DNA of 64,000 nt from Apoderus coryli (taxonomy: Eukaryota; Arthropoda; Insecta; Coleoptera; Attelabidae): assembly GCA_911728435.2 (NCBI GenBank), contig OU452203.1:11243651-11307650 (forward strand), written 5' to 3'. Positions 43,721 to 56,446 of the stretch are shown here, one piece after another (positions within the stretch are counted from its first letter, which is position 1; every line of letters starts with the position of its first letter). Below the pieces are notes generated by a model, which saw nothing but the letters and a program-made list of their open reading frames with translations, was not told the DNA's origin and ran no database searches. Made by a program: the position numbers and the translations under genes.

Positions 43721-45955
43721 ACTATATATATTTGTAATAACAATATGGATTTTAAAGTAATAAACAGGCTTTTTTATTTCAAGCAAAATATTTTGTCCTT
43801 TATTTTGCATATTCAAGTAATTTTTCTGTTAAAAATAATATATATGTACTTACATTAGTCATTTTAATGAATTGGAATAAACAAGAGATAGTTAGTTAAA
43901 TTAAACAAAGATCTGGGTTAATATTAACAGAAACTAATCATCTGAATAATATCATTTTTGTTTATTTGACAAAATATATTTGTAAAATTATAAACTTGTC
44001 AAGGAATCAGATTTTTTCGGCAAATAAATATTTTGTGGTACCTGCAAGGGAATTACGCTCAGTGTTGTCACTTCCTATAGGGTCTAGCTACCTAATCTGC
44101 AAAATAGCAATATGATAGACACCTAGGTATATTCCTGTGTATTTTACTGCTACACTATAAATGCATATAATAAAATATATATCTTTACACAATAATTTGC
44201 TAATAAATATTATATTAATATTACTTAATTCGTTAAGTTTGGTTTATCGATATCTCCCTATACTTATAATAGACATCTCCTGGTACTTAAATTTATTGTC
44301 AAAATGTAAATGTACGATCTGAGATATTTAGATATGATTGATATAGTAGATTAGGTACATAATTTCCCTAAAACTTCAACATTATTTATTTCCTATGAAT
44401 GGTAATTGCTGGAATCTCTGGCAACAACGTCTGCTGGCTGTGTTTTGTTTCTAAGTAGCTTTGATTTTTGATTAACTGAAAAACCGACAGCAACCTTGAA
44501 AGCGGGGATTCCCAATATAAACATTATTCTATGGCAGTGATGCTTGGACGCTTTTTGTTGCATTTGCTTCTGTCCTTGCATTTTATTTTAGTTAGAGTTA
44601 GTTTTAGCGGTAAAAACTGTGGTTTTAGTTACTATTATAATTATAAATTACCAAGAACTGATCGGTGTTTGTTTGTTGTGTCAGTTAATGATATCTATTA
44701 ATACTGTTGAGTTGGTAAGTACCATTTTGTTTATGTTATTAATTATTATAGGTAATATGTAGTAACAACAATAAATATTATAATAATAATAAATAATAAA
44801 GTATAATATATTTATTATTATATAGGTAATTAGGTAGGTAGTAGAAAAAATTTTGATGTACCGCTAGCCACTGAAAACTAGTTTGGTAAACATTAGTAGG
44901 TATACCTACCTAATTCTCCCAATTTTGATAAAATCGATAACGTTTTTAATAAAATATACCAGTTTCTTTCATAAAGACTTTTAAAATTCTAATATGTGTG
45001 CTCCAACTTATTTTTGGCAAACAGTTAATATGTTTTTACTATTTCCCTACATTGAGTATTTTTGTTATAGATTGATTTAGAGTTTGAGAAGAGTGAAAAG
45101 TAACAAAAATAAGCACTCGAAGTTTTCAACTTTTCAACAAGAGAGTCGTGCGAAATTTATGGATTGGTTGTGGGGTGTTTTTAATATACTAAAATAATTA
45201 AGTACCTTACAGTTATAATTCATATAAATAATTTAGTAATTTTCTTTACCCACATTTAGTTAGGTCAATAATTCTATTTAACAAATATTTAGTCTTTGTT
45301 TCTACTTATGAAATTTGTGTATTAATTTTGAGTTGTCTATTTCGTTAGTTTTTTTAAACCCTACAATGTTTTAATTTTTTTTTACTTTTAATTTTATTGT
45401 TAGAGAATAAAGCCAAACTACAAATAAATGTTTTTGTCTAACAAATGTTGGATTCTTATTTCAAACTTTAAATAGAAAAAAAAGTGATTATTTAGTTAGA
45501 GTGATAAAGTGTGTAAATTCAAGTAAGTAAATCTAGAATCAAATATACTAGAAATACTTATTTTGATTAAATATAAATTGTATTAGAAGAAAAAAACGCA
45601 TTTTCAAATCAACGTCAGTATAGTGTTTATCCTAACAGAATATATTAATTAAGAGAAATATTGGTTACTTTGATTTAACAAAATATTTTTGTTATATTAA
45701 GTAGCTTATTAAACAAGTTAATGCAGATGTAGGTTGCCTTAAAAAATATTTTGTTGAATTTACCAAATATTTATTTCTCTTAACCCTAGCTTTATTTATG
45801 GTAATTAGGACTTAGTTGGCATCTAACTAAATGATTTTGTTAGTGCAAACAAATATTTAATCGTGGGTATAGAAACAAATGCTTTTGTTGGATTAGCTAT
45901 ATTTTTGTTAAATTAACCAAACTCTTTTTATCGTGTTTGTGAAAGGTAATTGTGT
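43721..45955. other. AT-rich insertion splitting LINE-5
   Basis: About 2.2 kb very rich in AACAAATATTTTGTT-like phrases (for example near 43790, 43975, 44020, 45690, 45755, 45870). The LINE text stops at 43720 and resumes at 45957. No transposase, tandem period or clear terminal repeat could be fixed. Probably a non-autonomous element. Confidence 0.4.
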
Positions 45956-45956
45956 G

Positions 45957-46166
45957 TCATTTATTTTGATAACTAGATTGGTTTTTTGAGCAAAATACCA
46001 TGACCGTAGTTTCACCTGGATTGATTTTCAAGTTATAGGCCAAAGAATATTTATATAATATAATTGCTTCTAAATTATTATGATATGTGATTGTTTTAAT
46101 ATAATTCAAGTTAGTACAGTTAAAACACAAAAAATATAAAAATTGAAGAATACATGTTTTATTCAA
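45957..46166 (-). pseudogene. LINE-5 reverse transcriptase fragment
   Basis: YKYSLAYNLKINPGETTVMV followed by FCSKNQSSYQNK resembles the region just after the catalytic YADD of Jockey-type reverse transcriptases (usually ...LNAKKSKVMLF). It continues into 43720 in protein order. The catalytic box is not preserved. Confidence 0.6.
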
Positions 46167-46286
46167 TAAATACGTAATATTAAGATATTACGTATTTAAT
46201 TTCTTTCTTTTTTTTTTCCTTTTCTTGGGATGAGGTTCACAAATTTAAAAAAATAAATTAAATTAAATTTGTGAACCTCATCCCAA
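46163..46286. repeat. Two neighbouring palindromes
   Basis: AAATACGTAATAT-TAAG-ATATTACGTATTT lies at about 46167-46196. A second inverted repeat has arms of 23 bp (46225-46247 and 46264-46286, TTGGGATGAGGTTCACAAAT and complement) with a 16-bp AT-rich loop. Confidence 0.75.
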
Positions 46287-49179
46287 TGTTTTTAGGAGCA
46301 TATCCAGTCTTGATTCTGCGAAAATGTTTAAATGAATTTTATTTTAAATACATTATTTTATGCGAATGTAATTTCTTTAAAATATTTTTATGAATATTGC
46401 TATGTTTGTTTGGATAATATCTAAACTTTCGTAGAGTCTATTGGAAGTTATATTTTTGACTATTCCGCTATACTCAACTTTGACTATAGTATTTTTTGTG
46501 TGATTTGTAACTTAACTACATTTTGTGAATATTTTTATGTACTTACCTTGTTATAATTATTATGTTTGTGAAAATAAATAATGGAAATTTTACTTATCAT
46601 GAACGCCTTTTTTTAACTACAAAAAATTATTCTGCATAAGAAATGGTAATTTACGACAATAATTCTTGGTTGTCGTGGATTTTTTTTTTTTTTTTAAAAT
46701 ATAGTAAAATTTGGCCATTGTACCTTTTTATATTCCCACCGTCTTTCCATCACAGATTTGTCTCCATTTTCTTTCAAATAATGCAATCCATTATTTTAGA
46801 AAACTAAATCAGTAGCTTAGTCAGCTGTCGCTACTCTCGTCAAACAATGCTCGATAAACAAAGCGCGGTACATATTTGATATGGCGCGTCACAAAAAAAA
46901 ATCGGTGAAAAATTGTAGGTGCTAGATAAAGAACTTTGCAACCAAACACTTCTTTGATGCTTTGAGCACAATTGCCTCGAAGTTGGATATAACAAATTTT
47001 ACGAATAAATAAAATAAAGTTTATCGATTAATGAAAAGTTCATTACATTTTTCCCATTTAGCAACTTTACTGTTGTGTAAAATGGCCATTAAACAATACT
47101 GAACAATAGTCAGATATGACGGTTGGAATGTAAGAAATTACAATATCTAAAAATTTCCAAATTATGCGGAATAATATACTTAACAAAACAAAGGTTATAA
47201 ATCCTAAAAAAGAGTACGACACAAACGATGCCCAATATCGCTCCTTTATATGTACAAATAATGCTCGCAAATGTTGCCAATCTTTACAAGCGCTCCTGGT
47301 ATTTCCAGCGGTTGCCTTTTACTAATTTGACTACCTCGTAGAGGTTACGACCGGCGAGCACTCACCAACAATTTGAAGGGGTTGTAGAAAGAGCGGCGAA
47401 TTACTTTGTATCCATGTACATCCGACGTGCCGCCATTATTTAAACTGTTACGAAAAAGCCAAGAAGTTAGCAAAAAATAGGGTGACACCAACTTTTGTAG
47501 GGTCTGAACTGTTCTGCGGCTTAGGGCAAGACACCTACAAGGAGAAGTTCAGGATTATGGAGGAAACAGACTGATACACTCCAAGAAACTTCAATCATGA
47601 AAGACACAAAATCTGTATACATTATCGGTTACTGTTAACAATTGACTTCCAGAACCGATTACGAGATTAGGAAAGAATAATGTAGTTCTATAATCAAGCA
47701 GTCATCAAGTAATTAAAAACAACACAATGTTTATGAAAGTAATTAAAATTTTTTACTTTAGTACCACTATATGAGATTATTTTTATTTATAAATCACGCT
47801 GTGAAAAACAATATGTAAATTATATTAGTTAAAATATTCACTCTGTATTATAACGTATTCCTGTTAATTTCCAAATATTTAATGTTAAAACATCAACAGC
47901 AAAGATCAAACGAAATTAATGATCTAAATACAACATTTCTAGAACAAACATAAACACATATACATCGAAGAAAAGGTTTAAAATTAATTAATAATCCTAT
48001 AAAATGATATTTTCAAATTGTAGCCTATAACAAAAATGACTCGTACCGATTGGTTAAAATCCGCTTAACTGGAATATTTAATTTATTTAAACTGGCAAAA
48101 GAAAATGAAGAAAATATACATGAATATAAACGAAAGTAAATATCGTAAAAACTTTTTTACTGGTTTAACTGGAATTCTAAATATATAAATAGAAAATCTT
48201 TTGAATTGAAAATGGCGTGTGTTGAAATTTATTTGGATCCACGTCGGCATAAATCAATTAATACGGGCATGGTGTAAAAATGAGTATAAACACTGTTATA
48301 ATAGGGATGTAGAAAAACCGAATAACAATATCATAAAAGTTCTCTAATAAATAATTTATTACATTTTTTGTAACAAACTTCCTGCATTAAAATGGATAAG
48401 GACTTAGAACCACCAACACATACTTTATCTTAGCTTTTACAAACTTTCTCTTGCCACAAAAGCGAACTTTTCTTGCACTGTTATTTATACATGATTATGA
48501 TTATAGTAATGTACCGTAGGTATGTTTTGATTTTTCAAACACAATCTGATATTGTTCTGGGTTAGTGGCAAGAAAATCAACGCCCAGACTTAGACATACC
48601 CGTGTAGTTTTTTTAGTGCAAAATTACTGCTTAAGTGCTCTAAGTCCTATCCTGTCTTTTCCTTAGTTTAGCTATACAGGGTATGTCCTACTAAAGAAGT
48701 ATATCTTACTGTATCAGAAGTGTAGGAAATTTATTTTTCCTAATTGCGTTGTACATTTTGCAAATACGCACGTAGACCGCTGCCCAAAAAAGACATAAAT
48801 AGTAATGTTTTGGTTGTTTAAATGGAACACTCTGTATTTAAGGGAGGTAATTTGAATGTCCGACAAAAATAAATGCGATCCGAAATCCCCCATAAAATAA
48901 CTTATAAGTAACACTTTTTTAAAATTTGAAAGCCAAATTAATAACACAAAAATTTATTAAGAACTACTGAACTTGTTATTCTTGAAACTTCTACACAGTC
49001 TAATTCAACATCTACTAACGCTACTGATTCTGTTAGGAACTGATCTCCAATTTCAGTTGTGCTCTAGGGACAAATGGATAATTTGTCTTTATAGTTAGAT
49101 ATAGAATAGAGGTGAAACCTCGAACTATCTTGGCAGTGCCTCAAAGATATATCTTGGGATCACTTATGTTTTTATACAG
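46287..49179. other. No gene recognised
   Basis: The minus-strand frame 47067-47270 is hydrophobic but short and without relatives I recognise. 47300-47560 is somewhat less AT-rich with no family motif. ATACAGGGTATGTCCTACTA (48674) and GGAACACTCTGTATTTAA (48823) may be the ends of a 160-bp mariner-type MITE. Confidence 0.35.
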
Positions 49180-50165
49180 CGTGACCCATTTTTATCCAGC
49201 AACATTTAAAATTTAGATTCTACTGATCAAAATGAAGAACTTTTATTCTATATTTTTTTTTTCAATAAATCTTCATCGATTTCGAGATATTGGCATTTAA
49301 TGTTTTTTAAGTTTTAAATATTTCTGAACACTTAACCTTTTCTAGAACTACACTTACAAGAAAAAATCATCTTATATCAACTGAAAGGTAATGAAATTCT
49401 CTTTCAAATCATGCTAAAGACATTTTTAAATGCTTCAAGTTTGAAAACTGTAAATATTGCATTTTTTCTCTCTCACATCAAAAAATGTTATAAAAGCCTA
49501 GCAAAACTTGTCAATATCTGAAAAACATGGATTGTGATAAGAAGTTTTAATTGCAGTTAATAAAACATTGTTTTTTCACGCTGCGTTTTTCCTATAAGGT
49601 TAAAAAGTGAATTTTTCTTTACTTTAAATTTAAAAAGAGGTCTATTGATTATGCGAAACGAACATCTTTGGTTGCATGAAAATCCGTATGCCATGCAAGA
49701 ATATCGCTTCCAACATCAATTTATTTATTAACTATCTTAATGGTGAATATTTTTACACTTTTTGCAAGAAGAACTTCCTGTCCTTTTGGAAGATATAATG
49801 CTAAATGTAAGACAGCGACTTTGGTTTCAACTAGATGGTTGTCCTGCACATTACAGTCGACCTGTTCAAAACTGGCTAAACTTTAGTTATCCTGTGCGCT
49901 GGATCGGAAGGGGTGGACCTATAGCTTGGCCTGCAAGAGCCTCCCATCTTACACTTGATTTTTGATCTATGGCGACTTTTAAAGGCTCTACTTTACAGAA
50001 ATCCTATAAAACAAGAGAAGAGCTTATTGATTTAATCCAGGTTTCCTACCAACAAGTAACATAGCAACGGCAACGCGTTCGGTATTTCAAAGGTGTCGAA
50101 GTTGTGTGGCACACAATGGAACCCACTTTGAAGCATTTCCTCGGCAATAATTCAAATTTTAGACT
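49180..50165 (+). pseudogene. Mariner-like transposase remnant
   Basis: The element seems to start ACAGCGTGACCCATTTTTAT (49177). Decayed text includes RNEHLWLHENPYAMQEYRFQ, then the frame 49762-49965: LQEELPVLLEDIMLNVRQRL, WFQLDGCPAHYSRPVQNWL (second catalytic Asp) and GRGGPIAWPARASHLTLDF (third motif, usually ARSPDLTPLDF, catalytic Asp lost). The frame continues past the stop as KTREELIDLIQVSYQQ. Same subfamily as the minus-strand remnant at 14.43-15.35 kb. No right end found. Confidence 0.8.
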
Positions 50166-50179
50166 AAGGGATTTTTGTA

Positions 50180-50665
50180 TTAGGTAAGAATTTTTGTATT
50201 TGCAAAGTAAAATGTATGGTTCATAGATGTTTGATGATTTGTTAAAGCAGTTTTATTTTTTTTATCATATTTGTGGCCCTTAATATGATTTTCTAAATAT
50301 TGGGATGTTTGTCCAATATATATCGAAGGGCAATCTATACAAGAAATTTCGTAAACTATGTTACTCCTTTTATTTTTAAACGTTTTGGACTTCAGGTTGC
50401 TAAAAAAAAATTTGTGTAAATTATATCCTTTATGGCATACTGTAATTTGATATTTTTTCATGAACAGTTTTGAAAATTCATTTGACAATCCATTTATGTA
50501 TGGTAAAGAGAGAAACCGATTTATTTTAGTATTTTTTTAATTATTGTTTGTTATATTATTATACAGTTTGTTTATCCTGTTTTTGAAAATTTTATTTATT
50601 ATTTGTGCTGGGTAATTGTTTCTTATTAGAGCCCTTTATGCCAAAAAATTTTTTTAAAAAAAAAT
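50180..50665 (-). pseudogene. Penelope-like element: linker and GIY-YIG endonuclease fragment
   Basis: Penelope-like retroelements end in a GIY-YIG nuclease that nicks the target. The frame 50180-50488 has a linker (YQITVCHKGYNLHKFF) and then IVYEISCIDCPSIYIGQTSQ, the GIY-YIG core with its Cys pair, followed by YLENHIKGHK and TALTNHQTSMNHTF. The Arg expected in the NRIxxHK-type segment is His (ENHIKGHK), so the nuclease is probably dead. Upstream text NNYPAQIINKIFKNRINKLY and INRFLSLPYINGLS continues the protein to about 50665 with stops. The reverse transcriptase domain is not present. Relevant because hammerheads are known in Penelope-like elements and retrozymes. Confidence 0.85.
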
Positions 50666-50698
50666 CTAGTATATAACAGATTAAATCATTATAAAAAA

Positions 50699-51225
50699 TT
50701 AATCTGAATATTCGGAATCAGTAACCCAGCTGTAAATACATGCCTCGTGATCCCAAAAATTGCAGGCTTTGCACCGAACTTCCCTAGATTTTCTAGCAAA
50801 GTATGGAGACAAGCACACCAAGCAAAACTCTTCGTTGTCATCATCGTCTTTTTCATTGAAAACTGCTTTCTTTTTTAATGTTTTTGAAATTATTTTCCTT
50901 ATTCTCACATACCTGTTTTGATCCTCTCTTATTCTTTGCTTCTGGTTGCTTTTTTTTTTCTTTTCTAAGTAGGTTTTCTCCGGTGTATCTGTTAGAATTG
51001 ATGATTCGAGCAGTGTAGTACGGTTAATGTCAGTAGTATCGGTTTCATTTTCTGTAACACTGTACATTTTCATCATCAGGAACTATAATTAGCATTCTAT
51101 CTGTGCCAGATGACGGCATGAACCTTGTTCTTGAAATATGTCTCGACTGAATGGGCGAATACCACAGTACGTACTTAAACTCTAAACAGTCAATTGAAAT
51201 TGTTTAGCCATACTATTCCGTATCG
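50699..51225 (-). pseudogene. Pogo/Tigger-type transposase C-terminal fragment
   Basis: CGIRPFSRDIFQEQG near 51175 matches the GI(W/Y)PFNRDIF block after the DDE domain of pogo-family transposases. Downstream, the frame 50699-51076 ends in a zinc-finger-like domain: FCLVCLSPYFARKSREVRCK, then ACNFWDHEACIYSW. The Cys/His spacing fits the PHD-like C terminus found on many insect pogo proteins. A basic stretch (KKKKSNQKQRIRE) lies between. The catalytic domain is missing. Confidence 0.7.
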
Positions 51226-53239
51226 TATGGCGTGAATAACCTTGTGTAATTGGACGCAATAACAGCAATTTGACAATGCTGTAAATGTTGAAAAGTTTAT
51301 ATGATGATGACGTCTATGTATACATTTATTTGACGTTGACCTATAGATTAGATCAGAATAATAAACTGTTATTTTGATGACTTTTTTGAAAATAAAAATG
51401 TGGTTACTTCTCGTTATACCTTTGGTAAAAAAAGGAAATATATGGTTATAGGTACGTTAGCACAAAAACAAAATGTGCGAAAACTTTGCTCAAAACCTTA
51501 TATATACAATTTAAGTAGCACTTACTTTAGCGCGAAGGCACTTTAACTTGTTTTCCTACACAAGGCGAAGAGTATACGAAATAATAGTATATAGGTACAT
51601 TGAGGGTTTTGGGGGGTAAATAATAGCAGTAAGGAAGAAGTAAAAGCAAGTAGTGTAGTAGCGAAACGTGTCAAATATTATCTTTTCTTATAAACTTATA
51701 TATAACCGCCAAACAAAAGCTTTATTATTTATGGATTGAGACAACCACAAATGAAGTTAGGCGACACTTTATTATTGCCTTTGAACAAAAAATTTTATTA
51801 AGTGACATTAGGGTAGAAAGCAGTGTAAGAAAGTTTTGAGATTGTTGTAGCTGTTAAGTTTGGGATAATAATTCAGCACATTACAAGACCTTATAAAAAA
51901 AGATTTAGCATGGAATGTCTAACAAAGAAAGAAAACATCTAATGTGGTTTGCAAATCGTGTTTGGAATTAATTTGAGAAAATTCACCAAACTCTTAGCGA
52001 ACTCTCCGAAAAACTTGTTGAACATTGAAAACAATTTTCGTAGATATTGAATAATATTTGACCCTTTAGGTGTAAAAGAAAAAGTAAAATACAACAACAC
52101 TCAATAAATAGATTATAAATGTAAAAACAATATTATTTGACTTGCCAGATTTGAGCGATGAATCTGTTTTCTTAATATATCACCGGCAGGGGAATGTGTG
52201 ACACAATCATCTAAATTATCCGAGGAAGGTGTTATCGTTCCAGTTCTGATTTAATTCGACTGAAAAAATGGACTTTTCTAGCTCGAAAGTTTCTTTTTAA
52301 GATAAGCTATTTAAAATCTGTCGCAATCAGATGCTATCCGGAAATATTTTTCACATATATTTCATTTAATATTTCAGTTCTTCAGCTAATGTGTAGGTGT
52401 TATTGGTGTTATAATAGGCTTTCTATCCGAGTTGAAGTTTCAAAGTTTGAATTTACAGCTAGCTCAAAAACATAAAAATGTGGATTTTTGTTAGTTTATT
52501 TGCTAAAACATATCAATATATTTTTATGTCGAACAACACCAGTCTATCAATGAGAGAGAAATATTGCATACTAATGATACTCCACAGAGAGTAGACGTTT
52601 TCCATTTGAGATAAATATATCCCACTCCCCTTCGTAATGGATTTCTTTCGTTCTTCAAGAGATATAATAAAAATATTTCTAATTTCCAATGAGCTAATAA
52701 TTCTAGCGATTTGATAGGTTTTTGCCCTTAATCAGTGGATTAGCTAGTTCCCAGTTATTTTACGTTGTGTACACTGTAGGTACATAGGGTGGGCACTTTC
52801 TTAGGGGCCAGTACCTTTTCTCAGAAACTACTGTGTTAAAAAAATGTTAATAAGTTAAGTTTATTGGCTTTAAAGAGATTTTAAAATTATTTGAGTGTTC
52901 ATAATACAAGTCCAGAATTTCATGTTATATGTTTTTATATTAATTGGAATAATTAAAAAATGTCAGTTTCATACCAACTCCTTAGTCGAATTTTGTGTAA
53001 TTTAGACAGAAACTAAGATTATGTATTTTTTTATTTAGTTTATGATCAGCAAAAAATGTCTTGGGCGGTCGCTAGTTAAGATTATATCATACAATATCAC
53101 CGATAACTTAAAAAAGCTAAAGTTAATTTATACAGAGTGTCGCAAATCGTCGGAAAAATTTAGCAAATTTCGGTGTGCAATTTCCAAGTTGTTTTTTTTT
53201 TTTAAATGGCACCCTGTATTTGATACTTTTTAGTGAAAA
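51226..53239. other. No gene recognised
   Basis: 2 kb of AT-rich DNA. ATAGGGTGGGCAC at 52787 and GGCACCCTGTAT at 53207-53218 could be the ends of a 430-bp mariner-type MITE, with a further internal end ATACAGAGTGTCGCAAATCG at 53131. Confidence 0.35.
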
Positions 53240-53530
53240 ACATGTTTCCTAAATATAGCAGAAATATTGACTATTGAGTAAATTATATAGCTTTGAAAGA
53301 AAATAACCTATGAAATGTAGCATAAAAAACTTGTGTACATAGGCGTTCGTAAATAATGGAAAAGGGGTCAAAATAAAAAAAATATTTCCTATATAAACTT
53401 ATTCGAAATATGAAATAATTTTTCATAGTTGTGATAGAATATAACCTAAAAATTGTCACATAGGAGAATTAAAAATTGGCTATTGTATTATAGTTTTGAT
53501 AACATAAAATAACCTACAAAATGGGGCGCG
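53240..53530. repeat. Repeat family A copy
   Basis: TTTCCTAAATATAGCAGAAA, ATAGCTTTGAAAGAAAATAA, ACATAGGCGTTCGTAAATAA and GAAAAGGGGTCAAAATAAAA recur as in the other copies, with a second partial unit to about 53525. Confidence 0.7.
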
Positions 53531-54659
53531 AGATGCCCAAATGTTCAAATACCTCTCGGTGCAATCGCACGGTAGTCAAGTTCCTGTTGGCGCGGAGGGA
53601 TTTTGTGATATTGTGAAAATGTGGTCAATGTATTTTTGATATTGCAACGACGATCGCCATGCATTACCTGGACTAAGCAATGAATGACAAAGTAAGCAAC
53701 CTGAATGAAAGCCGTTGGATTGCTGCTGTAAAATGATTGAGTTCTGTCTGTGAAAGATGGAATTCATATTTTTTTCACAGACCTCGTAGACCACTGAAAA
53801 AAAATAATATCCAATAATTGTATTTAAGATTTTAGAACATGCAGAACCTTTTATGAAGAATAACTTGTTTTCATAAAATTAATAACAAAAAAGTTTTCCA
53901 TATGTTTCCAACTTAGTGAGATATATTGTATAAACTTTTGAACTAAGGTTATTTTAGGGAAATGAAGGACTGCAAACAAATTTTTCAATAGTTCGATTGT
54001 GGCGAATAATGTTGATGAAACACCCTGTATATGAAGCTTTATAGCTAATATGATTTTCTTCAAAGACCCTGTATTATAAACGTAAAATTATGGGGTAGCT
54101 ACTTCGCTAAATATAATTTACAATTAATTTTATGTTGATTTCTTCTTTGAAGAATAAACTTCAAAATAGTAGGTACTGTTTCGAATTGCAACTAACAAGT
54201 TTTGACATTAGCTACTTTCCAATTCATGATATATCAAGTCAACGCAACTTGGATATAGATATTACGTCCATATAAATATAAGTTTAATCTGCATTGTGTT
54301 GTATAGTTACTAAAAGTAACATTTTAACCGGCCTTGTCGGATAAATTTTACGACAATTAGCAAACCAAATGTGTGTATAGGTATATATGTGAGTGTCAGG
54401 GTGTATGTGTGTGTCGGTTGCAACCATTTTGCAAATTAGTTTAGTTTGAAGTTGAAAAGGGGTATGGCATGCCATGGCATAGCATGGCACCTACAGGCCT
54501 CCAACTTACAAACAATAACAACATCAGGATGTAATAAACAATAAATTTGGAATATCTGGTTTGAAAACCATTATCATGCAAGCTTGCTTGTCAGAAGCAC
54601 ACTATATTTTAACTAGAATCTTATACACATTCATCAGCATTCGCTCGCTAACGAGTATG
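53531..54659. other. No gene recognised
   Basis: Contains ACACCCTGTATATGAAGC at 54021 (mariner-type end) and a small CATGGCATAGCATGGCA repeat near 54470-54487. No coding motif. Confidence 0.35.
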
Positions 54660-55460
54660 AATTATTCCAACTCAGGGATTTCTGTTGTGACCTCTAGGAT
54701 AGCTAAACAGACCGATCCTCGAGCTGCAAACCTTGTCACAAAATTGACATACCCATCACCATCATCTACCAGCTGTTATAGGTGTGCTGCCCTATCGATG
54801 CGTTCTCTCTCCTTTCGATGCTGTCTCTTTATATCCTCATGTCGTCGACGCTGCTCTTTAAAAACTTGATGACCCTCGTAAATGGTACGCCTCCATCTTG
54901 GTCGGTCATTCGCGATCTGCTCCCAGTTGCTCACAGTTTCGCTCGGTTGTCCTTTAGGCATTCGATGTTAAGCTTTCGCCTTAATTTCCTTCCCTGTTGT
55001 TGTCGTTTTGCAGGTACGGTCATACGGGATCGCACAAGTGTCCAGCCATCATCAGCACTCGTTAAAGCTTTGGTGCTCTTCACATCATGTCGGTTACGAG
55101 CGCGAACAATTACGTAGTCAATCATATGCCAGCGCTTAGACGTTTAATTTTGCCATGTCGTCTTAAACTTGTTTTTTGACTAAAAAGTGTCTTTGTAATA
55201 ACAAGATCTTGTTCTGCGCATTTGGTTCGCAGCACTAGACCGTTGGAGTTACACTTCTACTCCTTTTTTGCCGATGGTATTAGGCCAGAGAGCAGAGACT
55301 CGACCAACTCGAGCGTTGAAGTCTCCTAGCAGGATGATCTTCTCGGAGTCAGGAACGTTAGTCAGCACTCTATCAAGCTGCGAATAGAATTCTTCTTTTA
55401 ATTCTTCATCGTTACCCATGGTTCCGGCTTAGTTTGCAAATCCGACACCATGGATACGGG
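54660..55460 (-). pseudogene. LINE endonuclease remnant joined to a C-terminal remnant
   Basis: Minus-strand text near 55270-55440 reads ELKEEFYSQLDRVLTNVPD then KIILLGDFNARVGRVSALW and IGKKGVGVT, the Asp/Asn block of an apurinic-type LINE endonuclease. IDYVIVRARNRHDVKSTKAL (near 55080-55125) and SADDGWTLVRSRM follow, the second being a decayed form of the usual ADCxTDHRLV, with the catalytic His lost. Then NDRPRWRRTIYEGHQVFKEQ and RRRHEDIKRQHRKERERID resemble the C-terminal end of such LINEs, so the whole reverse transcriptase seems deleted between the two. Confidence 0.7.
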
Positions 55461-55737
55461 GTTGATTGTCGTTTCTTCCTTTCAAAAGAATGGTTTATGT
55501 TTTAGATTAAATAGTAATTAACGTAACAAGTCCGGAAAATAGTTTTTTTTTTGGACGAATAGACAAAATTCTAGGACGAGGCGTAGGTGAGTCCTGGGAG
55601 TCTCTGAGTCCAAAAAAACTATTTTCGGGCGTGATGCGTTCAATATTTTTTCGGCAACCGTGTAGAATAATAAATCAATGAGACGACACATTTCTTTATT
55701 TATTTATTATACATTTTTATTAAAATTCGAGCAATTG

Positions 55738-56365
55738 TTAACCCTAGAGAACTCGCGCTAAGAAAATTACGGCAGAACTCGCGCGTGACCATTTCTCTCA
55801 CTATTATTGTGTATTTTTTTTATTGTGACGAGACAACATTAAACTCAAATAATTACGCATAATTTTTAATGAAGTTCTGCATCTTTTTTTTGGCTTTTCA
55901 GTTTTTTCTTCTTGCGCAAACTCCACAAAATCCAGCTTGATCTTCTGCCGTTACACGTTCGGGTTCAGGAATGCCTACCAGTTCTCTACTTCGCTGTCTT
56001 CTGTTGAATGGCATACATATTACTGAAGCTCGGTATACTAAGTGTGGTTTCATCAACTGCTTTCATCCTCAGAAACATTTGACGATTTTCAATAATTTCT
56101 GTATTGTCTTTATATTTTTGGAAAATACAAACGCCAGAACTCGCACAATGAGAGAATCACTCAAACCTGCACTTGATCAACAACTTCATATTATATCGAA
56201 GAACACAATGTACTGAATTTTGAATTTAACTAATCAGGGGGCGCAACGTGAACACAAAGTCAGCTAGAGACCGAGGTAGGCTCATCCAGTATCTATATCG
56301 TGAAATCTTGCGATTTTAGGCGAAGCGTGAGAGAAATTCTCATAGCGCGAGTGCTGCAGGGTTAA
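55738..56365 (-). mobile_element. Short piggyBac-like element with TTAA duplications
   Basis: TTAA at 55738-55741 and 56362-56365 bracket ends reading CCCTAGAGAACTCGCGCT and, in complement, CCCTGCAGCACTCGCGCT. piggyBac elements insert at TTAA and start CCC(T/G). Minus-strand text RRQRSRELVGIPEPERVTAE then DQAGFCGVCARRKN (about 55900-55995) resembles the piggyBac C terminus with the start of its cysteine-rich domain. At 620 bp it is an internally deleted, non-autonomous copy. Confidence 0.75.
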
Positions 56366-56424
56366 TATTAAAGGGATTCAATTTGTTTGAAATAACAACA
56401 TCGACGTGATTCCTCCGTGATAGA

Positions 56425-56446
56425 CCGGGAAGTACGTACTTCCCGG
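56425..56446. repeat. Perfect 22-bp palindrome
   Basis: CCGGGAAGTAC followed by its exact reverse complement, with a further CCGGGAAATGC copy of the half-site directly after. Confidence 0.85.

Noticed and set aside
47067..47270. 67-codon hydrophobic minus-strand frame, possible membrane protein
   Set aside because: Short, AT-rich, no homologous family recognised and no gene context.
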